This document shows positions 27,277 to 40,622 of a stretch of 64,000 nt of DNA, piece after piece. Position 1 is the first letter of the stretch. Each line of letters opens with the position of its first letter. The notes under the pieces were generated by a model. That model worked only from the letters and a program-made list of their open reading frames with translations. It searched no databases and was not told the DNA's origin. Where the stretch lies: positions 27,174,735 through 27,238,734 of the forward strand of contig CM047430.1 in the NCBI GenBank assembly GCA_026168455.1, written 5' to 3'. Source of the DNA: Theocolax elegans (lineage: Eukaryota > Arthropoda > Insecta > Hymenoptera > Cerocephalidae). The position numbers and the translations under genes were made by a program.

Positions 27277-30200
27277 TGTATTACAAAAATATATGTACCT
27301 TCAATTGCACATTATTATATATATGTTGAACTAACAGATCACTAATTTCGATATTATATTGCTTATATGCCATTAAATTCATACTTATTAAGCGACTCAT
27401 ATTAATCCCGCAACCTACAAATAAAATGTATTCATTGTACATTAATATAAAAACAAAGAAGCAATTAGTACCGCAAATGTCAAGTACATAGATGTACAAT
27501 GAGTAAATTATACGTAAGCAGTATTTATAAGAAACGTATAAAACATCAGTAAAAGAAAAATAGTAGAATGAAAGAAAAAAAGGAATAGTAGCCTATTAAA
27601 ATTGAAGTTTCATATTCTTTTACATTTCACATAGTTTCTTTTAACTTCGCCTTCTACTATAAATCAATTTGCACACTAATTTTATAAATAAATAATTTAT
27701 TTCGAAAAGCCAAATTAAATTTATTAAGGATAGATTTTCAAAATTTTCCATGAAATTTTATTTACATACATTTTACGTTTTTAGTGAAATAACATATGAA
27801 AAAATTAAATAATAACCGTATTATAATTTAAAAAATGAATCACTTTTCAACAAAATTATTAGTTTGATACTTTAATAAAAAAAAATTTGCACATGAAAAT
27901 TATTTTACTTACCATCTAATTGTTCAGCAATGTTTGTCGATAATCCGCAAGAGACAGTAATGAAATCAAGAAGACTTTCTTCGGTTTCCATGATGTTTCC
28001 AGTTGGATAATCGCCGCGTAACTGAACAGTAGCCTCGTAATATGTAGCAAAAGTATTTGTCGAAAACCCGAAAAGTATTTATACCTAGTCTGTTATGTGT
28101 GAGTAATACCCTTCAAACTTTGTTTACCTTATTCAATGTTATGGTATGTATTTAGTATAATAATAATGAAAATAATTTGTAAAAAGTCGATTCTTCTAGA
28201 ATTGCTACAATCGTCGCTTATTTAATTATAAGTAAAAATTTGTTTCATTTATAATAATATACATGGTTTTCTAATTAAAAAAAATACAAATCATTTTTTA
28301 GATTAATCTTTTTTGTAATTAGAATAATTTTACCAACTAAAAGAATATAATTCAGCTAAAATCATTTTTTTAACGAGTAGAATAAATTTCATTTACAGGT
28401 TAATTTAAAATATTCTTACGCCATGAAGTCAGGGATCGGTATATAAAAATAAATAGTATAATTTTTAGTATATTTCTCTTTAATTTAAGAAATGCGAGTT
28501 TAATGGATTTTTCTGCTAATATGTACTATTCCTTTTTTTGAGTGTGCGTATAAGTTTAGAATAAAATTATGGCGCAATAGACGAACGAAATAAAGTTGAT
28601 ACAGAATGATTCTAAATAAATGCAGTAATAACAAGCCTAATTTATAGAGCTAAGGGACAGAGTAATTTGAGAACATTTTAATTGAAAAAGAAACCGATAC
28701 GTAGTGTTTAGATAGTGAGATCAAAACGAAGGTGATGTGCAAGAGTTTTTTTTTTATATGGCAGTATAATATCAATGCTCGGAGAAGAGCCAGTGACTAG
28801 CGACATGGAATAGAAACGCGAGCATTAGAAAGAAGCAATAATTTGAGTAGCTAAGAAGTCGCTTTTTGGGTAATGTCGCAGTGATGAAAGGGGGGTGCCA
28901 AATTCTCCGTATTAACTACGAAGTAATTACTTGTCAATGGCCACTTTCATGAAAGTTATCTGATATCTAAAAATAATTGCAATGAAAATTACTTCCACTT
29001 TGATTATAACTCGAAAACGAATATAGATATGCACTCAAACCAAAAACCAAAAAAAGGTGAGTTCAAATAGATATGGTTTAAAGAAAAAGAAGCTTAAATT
29101 GCTTAATTTGGAGCAATGTTACGAAGAAAATAAGAAATTAAAGAAATTTTAACCAAAGTTTAATATAATATAAATTTATTACTTTCTCATATAGAGGAAG
29201 CTTTGTAATAGTAAAATTTTTCGACTCGCTAAAAAGATAGTATACCGTCACATACCCAATTATTGATCAATTAAGGTAAATCTGTACGTTCATAGAATAA
29301 TTTTATGTTAAAAAAGCTAATAATGGTATATATTTAGACGGATACAGAAAGTATAAGTATTAAACTTCCTTTTAGCCATCTCAGAAAAATAAAATAGGTG
29401 CTATTTTTAAAGTAAGCAACAATCTAAGAAAAAAAAGCGGGAAGTACCAATTTCTGATCAGTAAATTTTCGGTACATATACCACTTTCTATTTAAGTCTA
29501 CTAAACAATTATTGATTGTTTAACCTTCAAATTGTGCGTAGCAACGTTTAGATTTATGTAAATCTTATTATTTTATTGAAATAATACACTGATCAGAAAT
29601 TGGTTCATGATCAGCAATTGGGTATGTGACGGTAAATATGTTTTAACATTTCAAGAGTCAAAAACATGTGTAGTTAGAAAATGTGTGTGTGTGTGTGTGT
29701 ATGCGCGTGTGTGTGTTTGTGTACGTATACTGCCGTATTTTCGAAACTACTCGGTCAATATCGCCCAGCTTGTGTGTGTAGCTTGCTTTTCAGATTCCGA
29801 ATTCCGGAAAAGACTTCGGTTATTTATCCCTCAAATAGTTTTTTTTATAAAAACAATTTCCGATTTTTGAAAAATTAAGTTTTCAAAAATTTTGATTATA
29901 TTATTATTTTTTATGAATCAGCCCAAATGTACTTTATAGAGAATATAAAAATCTATCAACTCGATTTTGGATTAACTAATTATCTTCATTGGTGTTTTTA
30001 TTATTTAAAAAAGTAATTTTTTTTAATTATTTTATATTTTGGATGTATATTTCAGCTGAAAAAATTTACGATGAAGCAACTTTATAATAGTCACAAACTG
30101 TAAAAATTCCAAGTAATTAGATCGATTAGTTTTGATTAAAAAAATTGGGGTTTTTATGTAGAACGTTTTCGGGAATAAAAAGCATTTAATCGACTTGAAA

Positions 30201-33200
30201 TTTTGGGAAACAATAGTCTTTTTGGAAGTTTCGATCTGTATTCTTTTTCAGCTCAAAATATCAACAATTGCCTAAGTTATTAAGCATTATATATTTTGTA
30301 CAAAATGTTTGATTGCTCATATCTCTGAAAATAATTCATCAAATGTGTTGAAAAATTATAGAATCTTTCGTGGATTAGTTTTGGAGAAAAAAATTATAAT
30401 CTAAAATGCAATTGTTATTAAAATTTTGTTTACTTTTAAAGTAGTCTAATGTGGAACTAACTATATTTTTGGAAGAAAATGTTTTTAGAAAATCGAAAGA
30501 AAAGCAAAAAAAAATCATTTTTTGTATTTTTCATTGATTCCATCAAAAGTTTCTATGCCAGTTTTTATTTATTCTAAGTAAGTTTTCATGTTAATCGCAT
30601 TTGAAAATTGAACAAAATTATATAGGAATATTCTTTATGTTGGTGAAAAATCTTTTTTTTTAAATGTTTTTAAAAAAGTTTTTGAAAAAACTTGCTAATA
30701 CAGAGGTATTTGTTTAACATTTTGAACATACTTTTTAAACAAATATAAATAATTTTAGACATATCGTAAAATATCATTTATGTATTCGCTTCGATTTATT
30801 TGCACGTTGACGGTCGAATTGTGGGTGAAAATAATACTGACAAGGAGACCCTCATATGTTTGGGAAATGGATCGTGCCCAGCTTATAGTATGTGTTTTCT
30901 AATATAAAAATATTAACAAAGTCAGAGCCCGCAGATCCTAACAATCGTTTTTTCAAATGCTGTTAAAATTACTTTACAAAGAAAAGGCTTTACTTTAAAT
31001 GCTTGTAACTTCCTAAACTCTCAAATAATAATACTCAAACCAAAGTTTATTCAAAGCTGTGATAAAATAAATAAAATTAAAAAAAAAGTACCCTCAAATC
31101 CGTTAGAATTGAGCAGAGTTATAGCCGAATTAAAAATTGGAAGAAATTTCATCAAAAATTGGACACTATTTTTTCTAAATTTCTGCATATTCTTAATTCA
31201 TTTCTTAATTACATAATTTAAATCTTAATAGTTTATTATTATATCTATTTTATCACAGCTTTTCATTAAACTTTGGTTTGAATATAAATATTTGATGGTT
31301 TAGAAGTTACAAGCAGTGAAAAAAAGTGAAGCCTAATTTGAAAATTTTCCTTTAATAGTGTAAACTTTTTAGAAATGCTTGTTCGGGTGTTCGGCTCTGG
31401 ATTTTGTCATATTTTTATATTAGAAAACAAATACTACAAGCTGGGCACGATCCGTTTTCCAAACACATGAGGGTCTTGTGAGATTAGCAGTTTTTTTAAT
31501 TATATCTTTATCTCGTTGTATTATAATTCTCTTTCAATTTGAAAATTATAAATAGAAATTTATCTTACTTATATATTTGTTTAATTTAATTTGCAATTAA
31601 TAACAAAAATTAATTGAGATATAAGTTTTAACTAGCTCGCCACGTGCGGCCTTAAGGTCGCCGTGACTCGCCGGTTCGGAGCTCTAGATTGAACGCTTCC
31701 CTTCGCGCCGCGTTTGATCTTGAACACGTCTTGCATCCCATAGTTTTTTGCATATATGGCACGACCGTGTAAAGCTCGCGCTTCGCGCTCGCATCGTTTG
31801 TGAGTATTGGGTGCAGTACATGACACAACAATTCAACTTTTATCAACTTTCACAAAGCTTGGGATTTTTGGCCTAATACAAAATATTATATACATCATAA
31901 GAGATAGTAATAAAAACATGACTTTGTGCTTATCATCTTCGCTTCCGGATCATGTCACAATTGACACGCACTGCGATATACTTAATTTTATTGTGATAAA
32001 TTGTGATTTTTTGTACTATTTTCGGTGTTTTGACCGTTTTCTTTATCTTTGAAAATATTGTTCTAGGCGTAAAGTGTGAAATAGAAAAAAGTTTTATTAT
32101 TTTGAGACGAATATTTCCTTCGTTTAAAGTTTTTGTGCACAAATAATACATTTTGATTTATTACGAAAAAACGTGAATTTTAGTACTGTTTGCATGTTTT
32201 TAACAGTTTTTATATTATAATATTTCGTTCACTAAAAATTTTTCTGTATAAACGATCGATTTAGTTTTATTGGGAAAAAACGTGTTTTTTGTACTTTTTT
32301 CATTATTTTGACCGTTTTTTTCTATTTATCTTTGAAAATATTATTCTGAACGTAAAATGTACAATAGCAAAAAGTTTTATTATTTTGATAGGAACATTTC
32401 GTTCTTATAAAGTTTTTATGTAGGATTAATACATTTCAAGATAATGCTACATAACCGTATCTAAGCAATTAAAAATAATACCATAACTTTCAAAGTGTTT
32501 CAGTGCTATATATCTGAAAAATAGGATCATTATCTAATTACATTATGACGAAGTTACCCTGTAAATCTCAACAAAATCGATCAAAAATTGACTGAGTTAT
32601 CTCAGATACATAATTCCATATACATACATCCATACATACATTTTAGGGATGGCCTCAAATCAGTTCTAATACCCACAAATTTCTCTTACAACCCATTATC
32701 TAAGTATATTTTAATACACCACACATTTTGCGATGATGAAAATATAAAGCTCTCCCATGTAGCGGTCGTGCCTAATAAGAAAAGGACATATTTTTAGTAA
32801 TTTTATAAAATTTTGTTTTATATAATTAAATAATACTATATTTGTGTAATATCTTACATATAGGATCGGCATGTTAATTTAAGGAAGCTACGTGCCAATC
32901 ATTGTCATCAATTTTGTTTTTTGACCTAAAATTCTTCAATTTCTTATTTTCTTCATAACATTGCTCCAAATTGCATTTTGAGCTCCATTTTTACAAAATA
33001 TATCTACTTAAACTCAACTTTCTTTTGGTTTTTGGTTTTATGCCTATCTATAATCATTTCCGAGTTATAAGCGATCAATCTGAAAGTAATTTTTATTGAA
33101 ATTATTATTAGATGTTCAATAACTTTTGCGAAAGTGGCCATTGACAAGTAATAACTTGACTTTCTTCATATTTTTATATCAATGTTTTTATACCATATTT

Positions 33201-36200
33201 TTATAACAAAGTTAGGATATTATCCGTTTCCCGGAGGTTAAGTATTCCCCCCTCAAATGAAGGGTAAGCAATGATATATTTTGGTTTATCATCATTTTGC
33301 GTATTTATTTAACTAGAATAGTTTTTTCGACTCTATTGACAAGGTCGATAAAATTGGAGCATGACGTCCTCTAAAAATGTATTATAGGTTGTAGCGTTAT
33401 TAATATTATAAATAATAATCGAATTAAAGAAGTGAGTTATCGAGTGTACGAAATTGTATATGATTGACAGTAACACCGTTTGCGATAATCAAGCGATATA
33501 GCAACAAATAAATAAATAAATAAATAATTAAATAAGAAAGAGCGGAAGACTCATCTTTATTTGTAAATTTCAAAAACATAGAAAGATATGTGATAATAAT
33601 GTAACATCTGCATAGTAAATATTACTTTCTAATAAAATGTATCCTTTATACGTTGAAGAAAAAATAGAATTTGCCAAAGAGCCGAGCAATACTGTTGCGG
33701 TGACTCAGGCAATCAAGATAAAGTCATTTGTTCTTATTGAGCAAAGCAATTTATGCTCGAGAGTATCGAACAGTAATTATAAATTGCATAGTAAAATTTA
33801 TAATACACGTACGATTAAAAAATTCAAAGTTAGATTTTATTGTATGTTTCATTCCCACGAAAAAACGTTGACTTTAAATTGGTACAAATAAAACTTATTG
33901 GTTTTAGTAGAAAATAATATCTCAAAATAATAAAGTATTGCTATAACAAAAAAAAGCACGCGTAACTTAGTTAATCCTATGTATTCACTGTAATTGATAT
34001 TGTATTTTACAAAATATGTAGTGATGATTTTGGAGAATATTTTGGAGTACTTAACCTTTAGAGGGCCGGGTTTTGAAAAATTTGCAAATTCTAAGTTAGG
34101 ACCAAATTAACAAGGAAAGTGCACATCATTTGGGAAACGGATCTTTAGCAAACTCTAGGATATGTTTTCTACTATATAAATATGAAGAAAGCTGGAGCTA
34201 CAAACTCTAATGGTCTAGTATTATTATGATAGCTTGTAAAAGACAAGTAAGGCTGTACATTCAAATCAAAGTTCGAAAGAAAGCAGAAATCGAGAAGATT
34301 GGATTAAAAAGAAAGAAGCTCAAATACCTTGATTTAGGCAAAAGTTATGATAGAAATAAGAATTAGATGAAATTTTAACGAAAATTTAGCATTGAAATTT
34401 GATGACTTTTTCAAGCCAAAATTTCGTCTAACTCTTATTTCTTCCATAACCTCAACCAAATAGATATATTTAGGCTTTTTTAAATGTATTTGCTCAATCT
34501 CAGCTTTCTTTTAAACTTAAGTTTGAATGTACATCTTCACTGGTTTCCAACTTATAAGTCATGAAAGTCAAGCTTTTTTTATTATTAATGTTAGTAAATT
34601 GAATTTGATGAAATGTTTCTCACATCTCATGAATTACACAGTTGTACATGTATTTCTAAATGCCAAATCTAAAATAATTTTATTATCAATTTCAAATTAT
34701 TTAATTATTTTATTTGTCTCGTTTGAATATTGAAATTTAATTTTATCCATTTTTTTTATCTGAAAATAAGATAAAAAAATTGTAGTATAGTTTGTAGTGC
34801 AGGCCGTCAAAATGTTCAAAATTCAGCTATGTACTATATTTACTTAATTTATATATACTTACAAGAAGAATGCTTGATCTCCGTGAAACAAATTTGTTGC
34901 AAACCGTGGAATATGATGTTTTGGTCAAAATAAATTTCGATATTGTACCTTTTTAAATAGGAAAAAGGACTTTACATCACTTGAAATAAACCATTATGCG
35001 AATAAAATTGACATTAACGGGTTCGCATGTCTGATTATTGCCGATCGTGTAAAATAAGTTAGTTTTTACGTTTATTCAATAAAATCAGCTGTCTTGTGAA
35101 CAATACCTTATTCTGTAAAGTTGCAAGTCGATAAATAAAAAATACCGTAAAGAAAGTTTGCACGGAAAACTGCATATTTTCGGAATGCGCAAACATGTTT
35201 AAAGTTCGTTTAAAATGTGAAATACACGTTTGAAACTTTGTGGAAGGATAAATTATTTAATGATGTAGTACTTCTGTACTTAGGTTTTGCGAAAAATAAC
35301 AGTTATCGTTAAAAGAGAGTAATAATTAATCAATATTTTTCGCTCGATCAATACCGTTGCTTTGTTCGAATAGCTACAAAATAGTTACAGTGATTCACGG
35401 TAATTTTTAGAGACATTTAATCGATCATTTATAAGTTTTAAACAATTCGTGTTTTTTGGCACACCCAAGTTATTATTAGTTTTTTATTAGAGCTTTATTA
35501 GAGTTCCATTTTTTATTGGAGCTTTATTTTTGCTCTTGCTTAAAGGTTTACGGTTGTTAAAAACGTTAGTCATTTTAATTTTCGATAGACTTTTTTTTAG
35601 ATTTTTGAAAGAGGTCGCATATATCTTTTCCTAGCTTTATTTGGGCCAAACAATCACATTCCACGGTGTCAAGCATAGATTATTCTAAATTATAAATCTA
35701 TTTATTTATCATATCACCATTAAAGTAACTAAATTAATCTAATAAATTTATCGACACTTAATTTCAGTTGATGTTTGTTCCACCGGACTATAATAGATCA
35801 AATGTTGATATACGATTCAAGAAAATTTATATACCACACGGTATGAACGAGGCGAAAAGTGGTCCAGATATGTTTTTTCAACAAGGATGCCCAGTGAATA
35901 CATGCATGATCACTCGCGATAATCCAAGCGATGCAGATTTAATCATTTTTAAGGATTACGTTACGCACATTGGAAAAAGACCTCCTAATCAGGTTAGTTG
36001 ATGTGTCCGTATTTATATTTAGTTTCTATTATACTGTAAGTCTTTAAAATTAATATTAAAAACTCCATTTAAAAAAATCTATTTTAATTATTCACCGATA
36101 GAAAGGAATGTTTATTAATAATTGGCGAGGTACAATCGCGATAAATTCGATGAAAATTTAGAAATGAGAACAGTATATTTAGGCACGACCGCTACATGGG

Positions 36201-39200
36201 AGAGCCTTACATTTTCATCATCGCAAAATGTGTGATGCATCAAAATATACTACATAATTGGTTGTAAGAGAAATTCATGTATATTAGAATTCATTTAAGG
36301 CCCTCCCTAAAGTGTACGTATGGATGAATATGTATGTATGGAATTATGTATCTGAGATAACTCAGTCAATTTTTGACCGATTTACCTGAAATTTACAGGG
36401 TAACTTCGTCATAATGTAATTAGATAATGATCCTATTTTCAGATATATAGCATTGAAACACAAAGTTATGGTATTATGTTTAATTTGTTAGATACGGTTA
36501 TGTAGCATTATCTTGAAATGTATTAATCCTACATAAAAACTTTATAAGAACGAAATGTTTCTCTCAAAATAACAAAACTTTTTGCTATTGTACACTTTAC
36601 GTTCAGAATAATATTTTCAATAGATAAATAGAAAAAAACGGTCAAAATAATGAAAAAAGTACAAAAAACACGTTTTTTCCCAATAAAATTAAATCGATCG
36701 TTAATGTATACAGAGAAAATTTTAATGAACGAAATATTCGTTTTAAAATAACAAACCTATTTTGTATTATACACTTAACGCTCAGAACAATATTTTTGAA
36801 GGTAAACGTAGAAGAACCGTTAAAACATAAAATAGGTACTATAATTCACGTTTTTTCGTAATAAATCAAAATGTATTATTCGTATACAAAAACTTTAAAG
36901 GATTGAAATGTTCGTCTCAAAATAACAAAACTTTTTTCTATTTTACACTTTACGCCTATAATATACACTTTAAGCCTATAATAACTATAGAATAATATTT
37001 TCAATGATAAAAAAGAAAGACGGTCAAAATAACGAAAATAGTACAAAAAATCACGTTTTATCGCAATAAAATTAAGTATATCGCAGTGCGTGTCAATTGT
37101 GACATGATCCGAAGGCGAAGATGATAAGCACAAAAGTCATGTTTTTATTACTATCTCTTATGATGTATATTATATTTTGTATTAGGCCAAAAATCCCAAG
37201 CTTTGTGAAAGTTAATTACACGGTCGTTTTAACGGCGAGGTTTACAGCATAGCTTTTTGCATGTCTTGCTTTGCCACGCGAAATTTTAGTTTAATTGCAA
37301 TTTTATAAAGATACATACATTCTATGTAATACACAGATTGTTGGTATGTCAGCAAAATTTGGAAATTTCACGTATTCATCCAATGAAACGAAAAATTGAA
37401 AAAATTGTACTTTTGGTAATACGAAGTTGAATTGTTGTGTCATGTATTTTACCCGATACTCATAAACGATGCGAGCGCGAAGTGCGAGCTTTACACGGTC
37501 GTGCCTTATATTAAAAAAGCTATGCTTAGTTAAGTTAGCTAAGCATAGCTTTCTGCATGTCTTGCATCACTACGCGATGCAAGGCGCGGAGGAGCTTAAG
37601 ATCGATCGCGTCGCGAAGCGAATCTAGAGCTTCGAAGCGGCGAGTCACGTGGCGAGCTAGTCATAATTAATTATACTTAAATACTAATAAGATTTTTCAA
37701 GCATCGGTGGAGTGTAAAGTTTTATGTAATTGATAATTTTCACGTAACATTGAATGTATTGTAGACCAAATAACCAATTGTCACAAATATTCTTTTCTAT
37801 CAGTGTTGGCAAAAGTTAATATCAACATACGCAATGAGATTATCCCAAACTTGAAAAAATATTATTAGACATTGGTATAAAGTTTAAATAAACTTGGAAT
37901 AATCTCTTAGATAAGTTTAAAAATAGTATTTTAGAACGGGTGTAAAATTTTATTAATAAATAAATAAAAAAATTTTATATATTCCGAGATTTGAACCTCT
38001 GATCTTATACTTCGAGCTCTCGCTCTACCATCAACTGAGCCATTTTTATTGTTTATGTTATAATATTAAATTTTGGTTATAAAAAAACAATTGAAACATG
38101 CTACTAAGTTTATAACCTGAATGTAACTCCTTAAATATGAATAATAAAATAGCTCAAATTTTTTTTAATTTTTTTATTAATAAAATTATACCCGTTCAAA
38201 AATACTGTTTTTAAACTTATCTAAGAGATTATTTCGATTTTATCTAAACTTTATATCAATATCTAATTAATATCTTTCCAAGTTTGGGATAGTCTCATTG
38301 CGTATGTTGATATCAATTTTTGCCAAACATAAATTTTATATTAAGTTGATATAAGTTTCACATTTTTACGTGGGAATATTTATTACCTTTGACCATTTAT
38401 AATCGTATTGTGAATAAACAATTTGTATCATTGTAGAGAGAAAAATTATAAACGTACATCTTTAACTTTAATATTGTCCTTTGATAACAATGCATTTTAC
38501 TCTATACATAATGCGTAATAAATAATGTAAATGTTACATTATGTGATAGACGAGTCTCTAATACCATTACAAAGAAACGCAACTGCAAATAATTAATCTG
38601 TATAATTAGTAGGGGCACGTTTAAATACTTACTTCTACAATGGTAACCCGCGTAAAAAAAATTATGTTTATCTAAACTTTATATAAAGTTAAAGTTTGGA
38701 GAAAGTTCATATCAACGTGTCCAACGCGACATTCCCGAACTTGGAAAAATGTTAATTAAGCATTTGTATAAAGTTTACACAAACTTAAAATAATGTCTTA
38801 GGTAAGATAAAAAATAGTATTTTTGAATTTGTGAAATTTGAATTAATAATAAAAAAACATTTCATTCCGAGATTCAAACCTCTGATCTTCTACTTCGAAG
38901 TCTCTCACTCTACCAACTGAGCCATTTTCATTGTCTAGGAATGAGTTACATTCAGGTTATAAAGTTGGAAGCATGTTTCAATTGTTCTTTATAACCTAAA
39001 TTTAATATTATGACATAAAATATGTCATAAATATATGACATTCAAAAATACTATTTTTTATCTTACCTAAAACATTATTTTAAGTTTGTATAAACTTTAT
39101 ACAAATGCTTAATTAACATTTTCCAAGTTCGGGAATGTCGCGTTGGCACATTGATATGAACTTTCTCCAAACTTTAACTTTATATAAAGTTTAGATAAAC

Positions 39201-40579
39201 ATAATTTTTTTTACGCGGGAGCAGTGAAAGTGACAAGTCTGTAAAGGGGTGCCACAGTCAGCTTTTACCCTCCCACCTTATCGACATGAAATATAGCATA
39301 AATTAAAATGGACGTAATTACAAAATAACGGTATTACTAAGACTTAATTACCCTTCCTTTATTAATTTTTTAACCTACAATTGTCATTAGACAAACGAAA
39401 TACTTTTATAAAGTCCCTTTCCAAAATTTTAAAATAAATTTCAAGTTTTCGAAGCTTATTTGATATTGTAAGAAAATAATTATTAATTTTGATAAGAAAT
39501 GGTTCTAAGAAACTAATAAATATTTCTGTCTAAAATTTGGCACGTTTAACGATATTTAACGTCGATAGGTTAGGGAGAACGAGAGTTGAGTATTACAACC
39601 CTGATCATTACTCTAGATAATGTTTTATGTCCTTTCATCGATAAAAGCAGGTTAACATTAAAAAATATGTGTATATAAATGTTCCGAAATTTACATGCAC
39701 GAGTCGACTGTTTTTCTTGCTGTTGCATAGCGTAACATAGTCAATTATTCATCAGTTTAGGCAAATCCGTACTTTTGTAGAATAATTTCATATTAATAGA
39801 GGCTAATAATTCTACATATTTTAACACATATAGAAAGTATAAGTAATAAACGTCCTTTTAGCTATCTCAGAAAAATAAAATAATTGCTTTTTTTAAAACA
39901 AGTAATAATCTAAGAAAAAAAGTGGGAAGTACCAATAATTTCTGATCAAGATTGTTAACCAATTATTCGTTGTTTAATCTTTAAATTCTATATAGCTACA
40001 ATTAGATTTATGTAAATCTTATAATATTTTACTAAAATAATATACTGCCATCAGAAATTGGTTCATGACCAACAATTGGATACGTGACGGTACTCGTGCT
40101 GTTAAACCAAACAAAAGAAAGTGTTACTATTGAAAAAAGTCAATAATTAATCTTTTGTTGCAGGTATGGATGTTGTACTTCTTGGAGTGTCCGTACCATA
40201 CGCAAAGTGTTAAGAATGCCATAGTAAATTGGACAGCGACTTATAGACGAGACAGCGACATTGTTGCACCGTACGAGAGGTGGCAATACTATAATCCAAG
40301 TGTTACACAAATTCCACAGTCGTTCAATTATGCTGCTAATAAAACGAAAAAGGTAACGATAATATTTGTATATACACTGAGAAAAATTTTGTTTTGAGAA
40401 TTACAAAATCATTTGTAAAAATTACAATATTTCCTGGTTAAAAATCACAGACTTAAATATTCAGAATAATTGCTATACTTTATACATTAAAATTTACGAA
40501 AATTATAGTACATATTACAAGATTATTATTTACTAGATACTATTGTAATTTTTAATTTAAACTTTTTTCTGTGTATATG

Positions 40580-40622
<43 letters not shown>

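Larger units (their letters stand above)
21479..28544 (-). mobile_element. CACTA/EnSpm-like DNA transposon, complete, 7.07 kb
   Basis: The termini are inverted CACTCAAAAAAAGGAAT at both ends (21479 on; 28544 back). A 2-bp TG duplication flanks them at 21477-21478 and 28545-28546. Two minus-strand genes fill the inside: a nine-exon gene (27991-24624), then a tnp2-like transposase (24410-21844). The CACT start, short target duplication and tnp2-type transposase together indicate the CMC/EnSpm superfamily. An inverted copy of the subterminal left end (ctcactgtagcttcaagcat) lies internally at about 25200-25320. The element sits in FucTA intron 2, antisense to the host gene. Confidence 0.8.

Noticed and set aside
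29607..29878. Cys/Val-rich ORFs
   Set aside because: They are translations of a (GT)n microsatellite.
31632..31846. Two overlapping minus-strand ORFs
   Set aside because: They lie in the GC-rich hairpin end of repeat D and differ between copies.
38864..38934. Functional tRNA gene
   Set aside because: A and B boxes are present but the T stem has mismatches and the acceptor stem does not pair.
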